35,711 bases of DNA from DAOMNN01 sp050486545. GTDB taxonomy: Bacteria > Pseudomonadota > Gammaproteobacteria > Burkholderiales > Rhodocyclaceae. Shown here piece after piece: positions 8,301 through 16,236 of this stretch. Location: contig JBJHDM010000032.1 of NCBI GenBank assembly GCA_050486545.1, positions 1 to 35,711 on the forward strand, in the 5' to 3' direction. The notes under the pieces are model-generated. The model did not search any database. It was not told where the DNA came from and was given only the letters and a program-made list of their open reading frames with translations. Positions within the stretch are counted from its first letter, which is position 1. Every line of letters begins with the position of its first letter. A program made the position numbers and the translations under genes.

Positions 8301-11300
8301 CATCGCGAGTGCGTGCAAGGCCTGGAACCATGCATTCGTGAAGGTTCCCGCGACGTAGGGAAGATAGTCGATGCCGATCCGGCATTCCCGGGTGGCCGTG
8401 TCCGGGTCGCCGAAGATGAACGCGAGCAGGCCCTTGTAGAAATGATGCAGGCAGATGGCCGTACGGTGGTTCTCCGCATGGTGCTCCGCGAGCATGCTTT
8501 CTTCGGCATAGAACTCGCCGTCCAGGCTGAGCGGGTCTGCGCTGCGGCCACGCAGGTTCGCGACCGTCTGCAAGGTCATCACCGAGTACTGGAGCGACTG
8601 CTTCTGGGCGGATCTGCGTAGCCGGGTGACGTGCCGCTCGAGGGTCGGCTGCAGTTCGGCGAAGCTCCGGGTCAGCGGGAACGCATACTGGATATGTGCT
8701 GCGAGGCTGTAGGCCGCGTACTCCATGTCGCCGCAGTCCTGTGCCAGCTGGTGCGCCTGGAACAGCGCCTCCAGACAGCGCGAGAGCGGTTCCTTGTAAT
8801 GGCGTACGTAGCAGTTGTACAGCGACATCGTCTTGTGCCGGCACAGGCGTGCCCCGCGCTGCTCGTCGAGTTGCATCCCCAGCCGGCCCAGCCGGTAGCC
8901 CTCGTCGATCGAGTCGAAGGTTCCGCACAGCACTCCCCCGTATCCGGCAAAGGCGATTGCGGCCGAATCGGTGAGGCCATGACGGATCGTCAGTTCGACT
9001 TCGCGTGCCATCACCAACGGACGCAGCGACGAACTGGAGAACTTGACCACGCCGAACATGCTCGCCAGCACCGGCAAGGCGGCGAGCATGTTCGGCGAGC
9101 GCATCTCCGGGCTGCGCAGGATCCGTTCCGCCGAGGTGCCGCGCACGAGCAGTTGCGTGCGCAGCAGTTCGAACCAGATCTGCAGGCGACCGGGTTGCCG
9201 TGGCAGTGAGACGCCGAGTAGCGACAGGACGTCCAGGGCAGTGTCGAGAGCGTCGCCGAAGCGGTTGCGCGAGACCTGGGACTGAATGCGGATCTCGTAG
9301 GCCCTGACCTTCTCGAGCAGGGAATGGGCATGCCGGTCGATTGCCCCGATCAGGCGATCCATCAGGGCAAACTCGGCCTTGATATGTGCCGTCTCGGCTG
9401 CAGCGATGTGCAGATCCAGGCACAGGTCGTAGCATTCGGTCCAGCGGTCGGCCGGCAACATGTCGAGGCCGGTCTGAAGATAGTCCAGGGCGGAGTCGAA
9501 CGCCGCGGATTCGCGTGCCCGCAACCCTGCCTTGAGATTCAGTTCGGCCAGCGCCCGCCGCTCGGCCGGATCGGTGATCCGCGTCCGGGCGAGGTTGAAG
9601 TGGTTGATGATCTCGAAGATGCGATGACCGAGTTCGTCCGGGTCGAGGCTTTGCCGCAGCAAGCGACCGATCAGCAGATGCAGGGATTCGAGTTCGGATT
9701 CGTCGATGAGCGAGTAGGCGGCCTGCTGGATCCGGTCATGAACGAAACGGTAGCGGGCCTGGCGTGAATCGAAGTGCTGGAACAGTCGGTAGCTGTCGTC
9801 GACGGGGGCGACCAGCCCTTCGCTCAGGGCCGGCCACAGGTCGTCTGCCGTCTGCTGGCTGCCCGACTGGTTGACAACCGACAGCGTGCGCAGGTTGAAG
9901 GTGCTGCCGATAGACGCAGCCAGCGGCAGCACGCGCTGGGTGCGGGCCGGCAGGCGCTGGATCTTGCCGACCATCAGTGAAATCACGTCGTCGGTCATTT
10001 CGCGGGCGCGGATCGCGGTCTCGTCCCATTGCCAGCGCTGATCGCGAAAACGGATCAGCCCTTCCTCGTACAGCGAGTAGAGGAACTGGTTGAGGAAGAA
10101 GGGATTGCCCTGGGTCTTTTCGTGGCAGATCAGCGCCAGCCTGCGGCAATCGTGTTCCTCGCAGTGAAGCGTGTCGGCGATCAAGCGACCGGCTTCAAGG
10201 GGGCTCAGCGGCTGGAGCTGATGTTCCTGCAATGTCAGCGGGCTGTTGCGCAGCCGCTCCAGGGTCGGCAGCAGCGGGTGCCCGGAATGAAGCTCCTGGT
10301 GGCGATAGGCCCCGATGAGCAGCAGATGCGGCAGGCTCGGTGTCTGCGCCAGGGCTTCGAGCAGTTGCAGCGATGCGAGGTCGGCCCATTGCAGATCGTC
10401 GAGAAAGAGAACCAGGGGACGTTCCGCGCTGGAGAATACGCCCAGCAATTGGCTGAAGAGCAGGTAACGGCTCTGTTCGTCCAACGGAGAGGCACCGGCT
10501 TCGTCGGATTCCGGGCCGAGGATCAGGCGCAGCTCGGGAATCAGCCGGAGAAGGGTCGGTGTGCCGCTGCCGAGTCGTTCGCGCAGGAGCGTGCGCCACT
10601 CCGAGATCCGTTCTTCGGGTTCTGCGAGCAGCTGGCGGACGAGCGACTGCAAGGCCTGGAGTACGGCAAAGTACGGCCGGTTGCGCCGAAACTGGTCGAA
10701 CTTCCCGCTGCTGAAGTGCCCTCCGTGCTCGTTGATGGTTTGGCGCAGCTCATGCACCACGCTGGACTTGCCGACCCCGGTATAGCCGCTGATGAGCACC
10801 AGCGCCTGCCCGCCTGCCGCACACGTGCTGTAGCCCTCGGCAAGCTGTCTCAGCATGCGTTCTCGGCCATAGAGACGTTGCGGGACCTGAAAGCGTGCCG
10901 AGACGTCCTGCGTGCCGACCTGGAAAGGCGTCACCGTCCCGCTTCGCTTCCACTGTTCCAGGCATCGCCCGAGATCGTGAGCGAGTCCGCCGGCCGACTG
11001 GTAGCGCTGGGAAGCGTCCTTGGCGAGCAGCTTGAGGACGATCTCCGACACCATCGGTGGCAAGGTGCGGTTGATCCGGTGCGGGGCTTCGGGCTGTTTC
11101 GCGATGTGGCAGTGCACGACGTCCAGCTGTTCCTGGCCCGAAAACGGCGGGTGTCCGGTCAGCAGCTCATACAGCGTCGCACCGAGCCCGTAGTAGTCGG
11201 TGCGGTAGTCGATGGAGCGATTGATCCGCCCGGTCTGTTCCGGGGCGATGTAGGGCAGGTTCTTGGCTGCGAGCAGCGGCGTGTTCCAGCTCGCCTGCTC

Positions 11301-11768
11301 GCGGCTCAGGCGCGTGCTGAATGAAAAGTCCACGAGCTGCGCTTCACCGGTCTCCGGATGGATCAGGATATGGTCCGGATTGATCTGGCGGTGGGTGATC
11401 CGGGCCTCGTGCAGGCGACCCAGCAATTCGGTGACCCGGAGCATCGTGGCCAGCCACTCGGGCCAGTCATACTCTCCTGCCTTGATCCACTGCCGCAGGG
11501 GGCGGCCACCGAGGTCGGTCATGACGATGGCCGGGCCGTGCTCGGTCTCGATCAGCTCCAGTGCCTGCGCCACTCCGGAAATGTCGGTGTGGTGCAGGAT
11601 CTCGTACTCGTGCTGAAGGCGACCGATCTCCTCGCCGGAGCAGCGTTTGCGGTGCAACTGCTTGACCACGACCGTTGCTTCGCCTCCGGGCGGAATGGCC
11701 CGGCTGACGGTGCAGGCACGTCCCTGGTGGAGTCGCTTGACGGTGCGGAAACCTCCGGGGTCGGTCAT
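5394..11768 (-). CDS. Giant hybrid sensor histidine kinase with N-terminal kinase-like and AAA domains
   Basis: This 2124-residue protein starts with a Ser/Thr-kinase-like domain (8-270), then an AAA/AfsR-type ATPase (about 300-590; Walker A GYTGVGKSS with K334, Walker B VLFLDDLQW near 457), a long helical TPR-like region (600-1290), GAF (1310-1470), PAS (1480-1600), HisKA (H1630 in SHEIRTPMNG), HATPase (asparagine near 1748), receiver (D1917 in LMDIHLPGMDG) and HPt (H2050 in HRLAGACSNFG). No membrane segment is evident, so it should sense a cytoplasmic signal. In the kinase-like domain the catalytic loop reads HRQINPDH instead of HRD-x-K-P-x-N and the DFG motif reads DFS, so it is probably a pseudokinase, although the ATP-lysine candidate K36 remains. 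The architecture resembles cyanobacterial and myxobacterial multidomain kinases. It follows the response regulator gene by 49 bp, and its HPt domain probably passes phosphate to it. The start has GGGAG at good spacing. Confidence 0.93.
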   Translation of the reverse strand: MTDPGGFRTVKRLHQGRACTVSRAIPPGGEATVVVKQLHRKRCSGEEIGRLQHEYEILHHTDISGVAQALELIETEHGPAIVMTDLGGRPLRQWIKAGEYDWPEWLATMLRVTELLGRLHEARITHRQINPDHILIHPETGEAQLVDFSFSTRLSREQASWNTPLLAAKNLPYIAPEQTGRINRSIDYRTDYYGLGATLYELLTGHPPFSGQEQLDVVHCHIAKQPEAPHRINRTLPPMVSEIVLKLLAKDASQRYQSAGGLAHDLGRCLEQWKRSGTVTPFQVGTQDVSARFQVPQRLYGRERMLRQLAEGYSTCAAGGQALVLISGYTGVGKSSVVHELRQTINEHGGHFSSGKFDQFRRNRPYFAVLQALQSLVRQLLAEPEERISEWRTLLRERLGSGTPTLLRLIPELRLILGPESDEAGASPLDEQSRYLLFSQLLGVFSSAERPLVLFLDDLQWADLASLQLLEALAQTPSLPHLLLIGAYRHQELHSGHPLLPTLERLRNSPLTLQEHQLQPLSPLEAGRLIADTLHCEEHDCRRLALICHEKTQGNPFFLNQFLYSLYEEGLIRFRDQRWQWDETAIRAREMTDDVISLMVGKIQRLPARTQRVLPLAASIGSTFNLRTLSVVNQSGSQQTADDLWPALSEGLVAPVDDSYRLFQHFDSRQARYRFVHDRIQQAAYSLIDESELESLHLLIGRLLRQSLDPDELGHRIFEIINHFNLARTRITDPAERRALAELNLKAGLRARESAAFDSALDYLQTGLDMLPADRWTECYDLCLDLHIAAAETAHIKAEFALMDRLIGAIDRHAHSLLEKVRAYEIRIQSQVSRNRFGDALDTALDVLSLLGVSLPRQPGRLQIWFELLRTQLLVRGTSAERILRSPEMRSPNMLAALPVLASMFGVVKFSSSSLRPLVMAREVELTIRHGLTDSAAIAFAGYGGVLCGTFDSIDEGYRLGRLGMQLDEQRGARLCRHKTMSLYNCYVRHYKEPLSRCLEALFQAHQLAQDCGDMEYAAYSLAAHIQYAFPLTRSFAELQPTLERHVTRLRRSAQKQSLQYSVMTLQTVANLRGRSADPLSLDGEFYAEESMLAEHHAENHRTAICLHHFYKGLLAFIFGDPDTATRECRIGIDYLPYVAGTFTNAWFQALHALAMLQSCMEAPLLQRHLTRLRAHRILRRTRRWAHHCPENHRHRQELIQAELLRTRKRYGQAMDLYDRAIELADRNGFVLEGAIACELTARFYLEWNKPGIARTYLAETRRRYVALGAPAKVEQLERHYEMGIGDMTEPAPDRVVMAASDDIVPSNQAFDIASVIQASQAISDEIVLEQLLGRLMHLALVNAGAQRGLMVLSRNHQLFIEAEAGLDDAFRILDSLPLEKGDELLPVSIVNYVARTQDAVVLGDATGQQMFVQDRYIRSRQPRSLLCMPILYHGDLTALLYLEHAHGRDIFDRHRMKTLQILAAQAAISIENAKLYQSLQQSELEYRSLFENAVEGIFRVNPSGRFISANPALVGMLGYPCAAEFLDSVTDVSSECFIDQEDVRRFLGRLNMNERVINFETRWRRMDGDAVFVSISARRVLDHEGTLLYYEGSLTDISERKAKEQAERARETAEAASEAKSNFLATMSHEIRTPMNGILGMAQLLMRSELSARQHEQVNAIYQSGRTLLSILNDVLDFTKIEAGQIDLERHPFSPHDVIAELEPMLASIAQERGLELIVQADPALPACIGGDRRALNQVLLNLCTNAFKFTDRGFVALRAGPVETDDRRTRLRFEVEDSGIGIPAEAGERIFEHFCQADSSITRRYGGTGLGLAICRRLVDLQNGRIGYSSTPGRGSLFWFELEYPLNAECPEPAGVHAAARDSMLRILLVEDTEINQQVTQGLLESDGHTVTIAADGYAALELHDTHSHDLILMDIHLPGMDGIETSRRIRRHPDPEKAGVRIVALTASVTQAEIDTYLDAGIDAVLGKPIQFDELRGLLHPARPAPSPAAAAHRTDPLDFDLLRQHREMLGEHRFAQLVQTLRTQCEELLEALHRCVDRSEQRALMHRLAGACSNFGLVKSAESCRTLESRLSGGRAEGAPLAALRQHLFDDLDALKEYCSEAPIAGTPDRRAVRVTHPLS

Positions 11769-11817
11769 CGTTCGGCTCCCTCGTTCCGCTGCGCGTGGAT
11801 CGGCAGTGTTGCAGTCC

Positions 11818-12546
11818 TCAGCCGGGCTCGCCGGCGAAGAAGTAGCCAGCGCCGTGGGCGGTCAGGATGAAGCGCGGGTTGGCCGGATTGTCGTTCAGCT
11901 TTCGCCGCAGGCGTCCGACCAGTACATCGACCGAGCGATCGTTCGGGGTCCATTCGCGATCGTGGATCGCGTCCATCAACTGGTCACGCGAGAGCACCTG
12001 TCCGGCGTGGGTGACCAGGGCCTGGAGCAGTTTGAATTCCCCCTGAGGGAGCCTCTCGTAGCGACCGTCGGGAGCGGTCAGCTGGCGCTTGTGCGCGTCC
12101 AGTGTCCAGCCTTCGAAGCGCCAGCAGGCGTTCTCCGAGGCGTGAAGCTCGGCGCGCCGGGAATCGGAGACACGCCACAGCAGGTTCTTCGCGCGCACCA
12201 GCAGCTCGCGCGGATTGAACGGCTTGGTGACGTAATCGTCCGCCCCGAGCTCCAGGCCGACGATGCGGTCGATCTCGTCGCCTTTCGCCGTGACCAGGAT
12301 GATGCCCACCTTCGAGGCTGCGCGCAGTTCCCGTGTGAGGGTCAGGCCGTCCTTGCCCGGGAGGTTGATATCGAGGAGGACGAGTTCGATCCCCTCGTGC
12401 TCGATGCGCTCCAGGAGGCCGTCGGCCTGCTCGGATGCGCTGACCCGATACCCTTCCCGTTCGAAATAGCCCACCAGTAGCGATCGCGACGTCGGCTCGT
12501 CCTCGACGATCATGATGTGCGGTGTGCAATTCGGGTCTCGTGCCAT
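11818..12546 (-). CDS. OmpR-family response regulator, ArcA/TorR-like
   Basis: A 242-residue transcription factor with an N-terminal receiver domain (acidic pair in IVEDE, phospho-acceptor aspartate D59 in LLDINLPGKDG, then TAKG and the KPF switch lysine) and a C-terminal winged-helix DNA-binding domain. The segment LGADDYVTKPFNPREL is typical of ArcA and TorR, whose partners are hybrid kinases with REC and HPt domains, matching the next gene. The start at ATG 12546 has GGAG upstream; a TTG at 12615 would extend it by 23 residues but is less likely. It is transcribed divergently from qhpA and shares the intergenic region with it. It probably binds the decamer repeats at 12711-12750 and 5308-5347. 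Known qhp operons use an AraC-type QhpR; none is seen here. Confidence 0.93.
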   Translation of the reverse strand: MARDPNCTPHIMIVEDEPTSRSLLVGYFEREGYRVSASEQADGLLERIEHEGIELVLLDINLPGKDGLTLTRELRAASKVGIILVTAKGDEIDRIVGLELGADDYVTKPFNPRELLVRAKNLLWRVSDSRRAELHASENACWRFEGWTLDAHKRQLTAPDGRYERLPQGEFKLLQALVTHAGQVLSRDQLMDAIHDREWTPNDRSVDVLVGRLRRKLNDNPANPRFILTAHGAGYFFAGEPG

Positions 12547-12710
12547 CTCGTAGATCTCCGGCAGGCGGCCAAGTCGGTCCCCCTCGAGGGACTGCTGCGC
12601 AAGAAAACGTAACAATCATGTCCGAAAAGCTGGATATCGATCAACCATCCGCACCGCCAATTTTCGTCGTACCGCTTTCTTCCTAGCCCGATCGGCGGAG
12701 TTCGGTGAAG

Positions 12711-12775
12711 CCGTTACATCTGAGCACAACTTCGCACAAATCGAGTCAACTTCATTTACACGCCGCCTGTAAGTT
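12711..12775 (+). promoter_or_regulatory. Promoter and direct-repeat operator of the qhp operon
   Basis: Four consecutive 10-bp units (12711, 12721, 12731, 12741) carry variants of GCACAAC in their second half. They are followed by TTTACACGC (12755-12763) and TAAGTT (12770-12775), which could be an activator-dependent -10 element; alternatively TTTACA is the -35. The 65-bp block aligns without gaps with 5347-5283 upstream of the porin gene (42 of 65 identical, counted by eye). It lies in the 300-bp divergent region between the response regulator and qhpA, so it could also control the regulator. The rest of that region (12547-12710 and 12776-12847) shows only the ribosome site AAGGAG at 12831. 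Confidence 0.65.
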
Positions 12776-12847
12776 GGCCAGCATGCTCAAGGGCTTGCTG
12801 CCCGGAGCCAGTACTGCATCTCATCTTGGGAAGGAGTGACGGCATTG

Positions 12848-14425
12848 ATGAACGACAACTCTATCCGCGGAATCTTCCGGGCGGGTGCCCTGGCCCTGAC
12901 GGGCATGCTCTTCGCGCCCGCGATTGCTGCCCAGAGTGCTGGCGCAGAAGTCATCCGGACAACCTGCCTGGCCTGTCATTCCGAGCAGGGCGGAGCGGTC
13001 TCCCGGATCAGCGACCAGCGCAAGAGTCCCGAAGGTTGGCACATGACGCTCAACCGCATGGAACACCTGCGCGCGGTCAAGCTTTCGCCGACCGACAAGC
13101 GGGCCGTGATCAAGCATCTTGCGGATACGCAGGGGCTGGCGCCTTCCGAGGCGCAACCGTACCGCTATCTGCTGGAGCAGGATACCAACCTGATCGAGGA
13201 CACGCCTGAAGCCTATGTCGAAATGTGCGCGCGTTGCCATTCCGCAGCACGATTCGGCCTGCAGCGGCGGACCGAGGAGGAGTGGCGGTTGCTGGTCCAT
13301 TTCCACCTCGGCCAGTATCCCACCCTGGAGTTGCATGCGCTGTCGCGCGACCGGCCCTGGATGCATCTGGCGATGACCGAGACGGTCCCGCAACTCGCGG
13401 CCGACTATGGACTCGACAGCGAGGCGTGGAAGTCCTGGAAGAATGCCGCGAAGCCGGAACTGGGCGGGCAGTGGCGGATGCTTGGCTACGTTCCGGGCAA
13501 GGGGGAGTTCGATGCGCGGATGACGGCGGTACGTACGTCGCCCGACCGTTTCCGTCTGAATGTCGAGGGACGCTACGCCGATGGCAGCCCGCTGCGTGGC
13601 GAAGGGAATGCGACCGTCTATACGGGGTACGAGTGGCGAGCCAGTCTCGACCTCGACGGTGTGTCCATGCGGCAGGTCATGGCGGCATCGGCCGACGGGG
13701 CCGAGATGAGCGGTCGCCAGTTCATGCGGGATGCGCGCGAGATCGGCGGCGTCCTGAATGCCGTGAAGGAAGGGGCCGGAAGCCGTGTCCTGGCGGTCAT
13801 GCCGTCGCACCTTCGCGTGGGTGAGACCGGCACGGTCACGATCGTCGGCAACCGGCTGGGCGGCAGGGTTTCGCTGGGCGAGGGGGTCCGGATCGTCGAG
13901 GAAATCTCCCGCAGTGCCGACCGGATCACGGTACGGGCGCGGGCCACGGGTGCGGCCGGAATGCGCGACGTTGCAGTGGGACAGGCGCGTGGGGCCGGAT
14001 TGCTGGCAGTGTATGACCGCATCGACCGGGTCGAAGTGCTGCCCGAGAACGCAGTGGCGCGGGTCGGCGGGCCGGGGGATGCCCAGATGGAGAAGGTCCG
14101 GGTCGCCTATCGTGCGGTGGCCTACGCGACGGGTCCCGACGGGCAGAGCGAACTGCGGCTGGGCTACCTGCCGGTCAGCTGGGGCATCGAGCCCGCCGAC
14201 GAGTACGCCGCGGAGGCAGAGGATCATCTCTACGCCGGCAACATCGATGCAAACGGGGTCTTCACCCCGGGCGATGCAGGTCCCAACCCGCAGCGCTTCA
14301 TGTCGGGGGGCAACACCGGCCGGCTTGCGGTGGTCGCGACCGTCGCGGATGGCGCGGGACCGGTCGAGGGGCGTGCCAACCTGCTGGTCGCGGTCCCGGA
14401 TTTCGTGCGCCGGGTACTCGACTGA
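12848..14425 (+). CDS. qhpA: Quinohemoprotein amine dehydrogenase alpha subunit (diheme)
   Basis: The largest subunit of the periplasmic enzyme that oxidises primary amines to aldehydes and ammonia. It carries a Sec signal peptide (hydrophobic core, likely cleavage after AIAA at residue 28) and two c-type heme sites, C40-LA-C43-H44 and C127-AR-C130-H131, which pass electrons from the CTQ cofactor of the gamma subunit to a soluble carrier such as cytochrome c or azurin. The heme domain (about 30-190) is followed by Ig-like beta domains, including MPSHLRVGETGTVTIVG near 320. The 525-residue length matches known alpha subunits (also called PeaA). The ATG at 12848 is 11 bp from AAGGAG; a TTG at 12845 or GTG at 12836 are alternatives. 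It is the first gene of the qhp operon and lies 41 bp before qhpD. Confidence 0.96.
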   Translation: MNDNSIRGIFRAGALALTGMLFAPAIAAQSAGAEVIRTTCLACHSEQGGAVSRISDQRKSPEGWHMTLNRMEHLRAVKLSPTDKRAVIKHLADTQGLAPSEAQPYRYLLEQDTNLIEDTPEAYVEMCARCHSAARFGLQRRTEEEWRLLVHFHLGQYPTLELHALSRDRPWMHLAMTETVPQLAADYGLDSEAWKSWKNAAKPELGGQWRMLGYVPGKGEFDARMTAVRTSPDRFRLNVEGRYADGSPLRGEGNATVYTGYEWRASLDLDGVSMRQVMAASADGAEMSGRQFMRDAREIGGVLNAVKEGAGSRVLAVMPSHLRVGETGTVTIVGNRLGGRVSLGEGVRIVEEISRSADRITVRARATGAAGMRDVAVGQARGAGLLAVYDRIDRVEVLPENAVARVGGPGDAQMEKVRVAYRAVAYATGPDGQSELRLGYLPVSWGIEPADEYAAEAEDHLYAGNIDANGVFTPGDAGPNPQRFMSGGNTGRLAVVATVADGAGPVEGRANLLVAVPDFVRRVLD

Positions 14426-14466
14426 GTGCAGCCTGAAGCCGTGCAACCGGACCTCTGGAGTCGATC

Positions 14467-15897
14467 ATGAACATGACGCTGGTGAGACCCAACCTGCATC
14501 GCATCGATGTCGATGCACGGCAGATGCTGTTTCACGTTCCGAGCAGCGGACTGTTCGAACTCGACGGCCTGACGGGTGAGCTGCTCGCGCTCTTCGATCG
14601 GCACGAGGTGCTGACCCCCGAGACGGTCCGCGCAGGGCTCGGGGGTCGGTATCCGGCCGAGGCCATCACGGAGGCGATCGACGAGTTGCGTGCGCTGGAA
14701 GTCGTGGTCGAGGCGGGCGCAAGCGCACGGATCAACCAGTTGCCGGGAGCGATCACGCGCTTTCCCTTGACCACGGTGGTGCTCAACGTCAACACGGGCT
14801 GCAACCTGAGCTGCACCTATTGCTACAAGGAAGACCTCGCGACGCCGGCAAATGGCCGCAAGATGGCGTACGACACGGCGATCAAGTCGATCGAGATGCT
14901 GCTCAAGGAGTCGCCGGACCAGCCGCGCTACAACGTCGTGTTCTTCGGCGGCGAACCGCTCACCCGCATGGACCTGATCCGTGAAGTGGTGGCCTACTGC
15001 GAGCCGCGTTTCGAACAACACGGCGCGCGGGTCGATTTCACGCTGACTACGAACGCGACGCTGCTGGACGAGGAACTGGTCGATTGGTTCAACGCGCACC
15101 GGTTCGGCCTGACCGTGTCGATGGACGGACCCAAGGCCCTGCACGACCGGAACCGGCTTACCGTCGGCGGCCACGGTACCTACGATGTCGTCCGCCGCAA
15201 GGTCGAGATGCTGCTTGCGCGCTATACCGCTCGCCCGGTCGGCTGTCGGGTGACGCTGACCCAGGGCGTGACCGATGTGGAATGCATCTTCGACCATCTG
15301 CAGGGCGAGATCGGCTTCCACGAGGTCGGGTTCGGGCCGGTCACTTCGGGCGAGATCAACACCTTCAACCTGCCGCCCGACGAACTGGCCGAGGTGTTCG
15401 CGGGCCTCAAGCGGCTCGGCATGCGTTATCTCGACCATGCCCTGCAAGGGCGCAACTTCGGCTTCGGCAACATGCACCAGTTGCTCACCGACATGCACGA
15501 GGGCAATCGCAAGCAACTGCCCTGTGGGGCCGGAGTGGGATTGCTGGCCGTCGATGGCAACGGCGGGCTCAACCTTTGTCATCGCTTCACCGGCTCGAAC
15601 ATGCCCTTGTTCGGCGATGTGGACCAGGGGATCGATCGGCCACGCCTGGCCGCATTCATCGAAAAGCGCATGGATCGAAGCGGCACCGGATGCCAGACCT
15701 GCCGGATCCGCAACATCTGCTCGGGGGGTTGCTACCACGAGAGCTACGCGAAGTACGGCGATGCCACGCATCCGTCCTATCACTATTGCGATCTGCTGCG
15801 CGACTGGATCGATTTCGGAATCGAGGTGTATGCACGGATCATCACCGAGAACCCGGCGTTTTTTGCAGCACACGTTTCTCCGAGGAGGAGTGCCTGA
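14467..15897 (+). CDS. qhpD: Radical SAM thioether-forming maturase of QHNDH gamma subunit
   Basis: This 476-residue radical SAM/SPASM enzyme installs the intrapeptide Cys-to-Asp/Glu thioether crosslinks in QhpC in the cytoplasm. The SAM [4Fe-4S] site is C112-x3-C116-x2-C119 (TGCNLSCTYCYKE), preceded by a 100-residue N-terminal region that resembles PqqD-type leader-peptide-recognition domains. The C-terminal SPASM region contains C353, C371, C409, C412, C418, C422 and C441, enough for two auxiliary clusters. The length and motif set fit QhpD/PeaB of Paracoccus and Pseudomonas, and the gene abuts its substrate gene: the stop codon TGA is followed directly by the qhpC ATG. CTGGAG precedes the start. 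Confidence 0.96.
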   Translation: MNMTLVRPNLHRIDVDARQMLFHVPSSGLFELDGLTGELLALFDRHEVLTPETVRAGLGGRYPAEAITEAIDELRALEVVVEAGASARINQLPGAITRFPLTTVVLNVNTGCNLSCTYCYKEDLATPANGRKMAYDTAIKSIEMLLKESPDQPRYNVVFFGGEPLTRMDLIREVVAYCEPRFEQHGARVDFTLTTNATLLDEELVDWFNAHRFGLTVSMDGPKALHDRNRLTVGGHGTYDVVRRKVEMLLARYTARPVGCRVTLTQGVTDVECIFDHLQGEIGFHEVGFGPVTSGEINTFNLPPDELAEVFAGLKRLGMRYLDHALQGRNFGFGNMHQLLTDMHEGNRKQLPCGAGVGLLAVDGNGGLNLCHRFTGSNMPLFGDVDQGIDRPRLAAFIEKRMDRSGTGCQTCRIRNICSGGCYHESYAKYGDATHPSYHYCDLLRDWIDFGIEVYARIITENPAFFAAHVSPRRSA

Positions 15898-16221
15898 ATG
15901 AAACATCTCAAATCCCTGAACAAGAAGGCGAAGCTGATGGAGGAGGCGGTCGGCCCGGCCGAGCTGGAGGAGGTCGTTGCGATGCAGACCGTGGTCGGAT
16001 GCACCGCGACGGTCGATCCGGGCTGGGAGATCGACCCCTTCGGCGGAATGGGCTCGCTGTGCCAGCCGATGGAGGCCGACCTTTATGGCTGTGCCGACTC
16101 GTGCTGGTGGCCCGCACAGGTGCCCGACACGATGAGCAGCTATCCCGAATGGGGCAAGGGTGCGGACGATGCCATGCGCGACTGGCGCAAGCTCGACGGC
16201 ATCTTCGAAGACAACGACTGA
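15898..16221 (+). CDS. qhpC: QHNDH gamma subunit precursor (CTQ-bearing ribosomally made peptide)
   Basis: A 107-residue precursor with a 28-residue basic leader that is not a Sec signal. Numbering the mature protein from M29, every residue known to be modified in the Paracoccus protein is present: C7-E16, C27-D33 and C41-D49 thioether pairs, and C37 with W43 that form the cysteine tryptophylquinone (precursor residues C35/E44, C55/D61, C69/D77, C65/W71). The leader is thought to be recognised by QhpD and cleaved by QhpE, and QhpF to export the peptide. A strong ribosome site (GAGGAG) lies inside the end of qhpD, favouring high translation of this small subunit. Six residues around the core (LYGCADSCWWPAQVPD) are diagnostic. 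Confidence 0.97.
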   Translation: MKHLKSLNKKAKLMEEAVGPAELEEVVAMQTVVGCTATVDPGWEIDPFGGMGSLCQPMEADLYGCADSCWWPAQVPDTMSSYPEWGKGADDAMRDWRKLDGIFEDND

Positions 16222-16236
16222 CGGGGAGCGCTGCAG

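Noticed and set aside
5964..8621. 885-codon + strand frame opposite the hybrid kinase
   Set aside because: The - strand encodes clear GAF, PAS, HisKA, HATPase and REC domains here; the + frame is a codon-bias shadow.
12770..12795. Sigma-54-type promoter before qhpA (TGGCC near 12775)
   Set aside because: The GG-N10-GC spacing fails: the bases at the expected GC position are CA, and no sigma-54 activator domain is encoded nearby.
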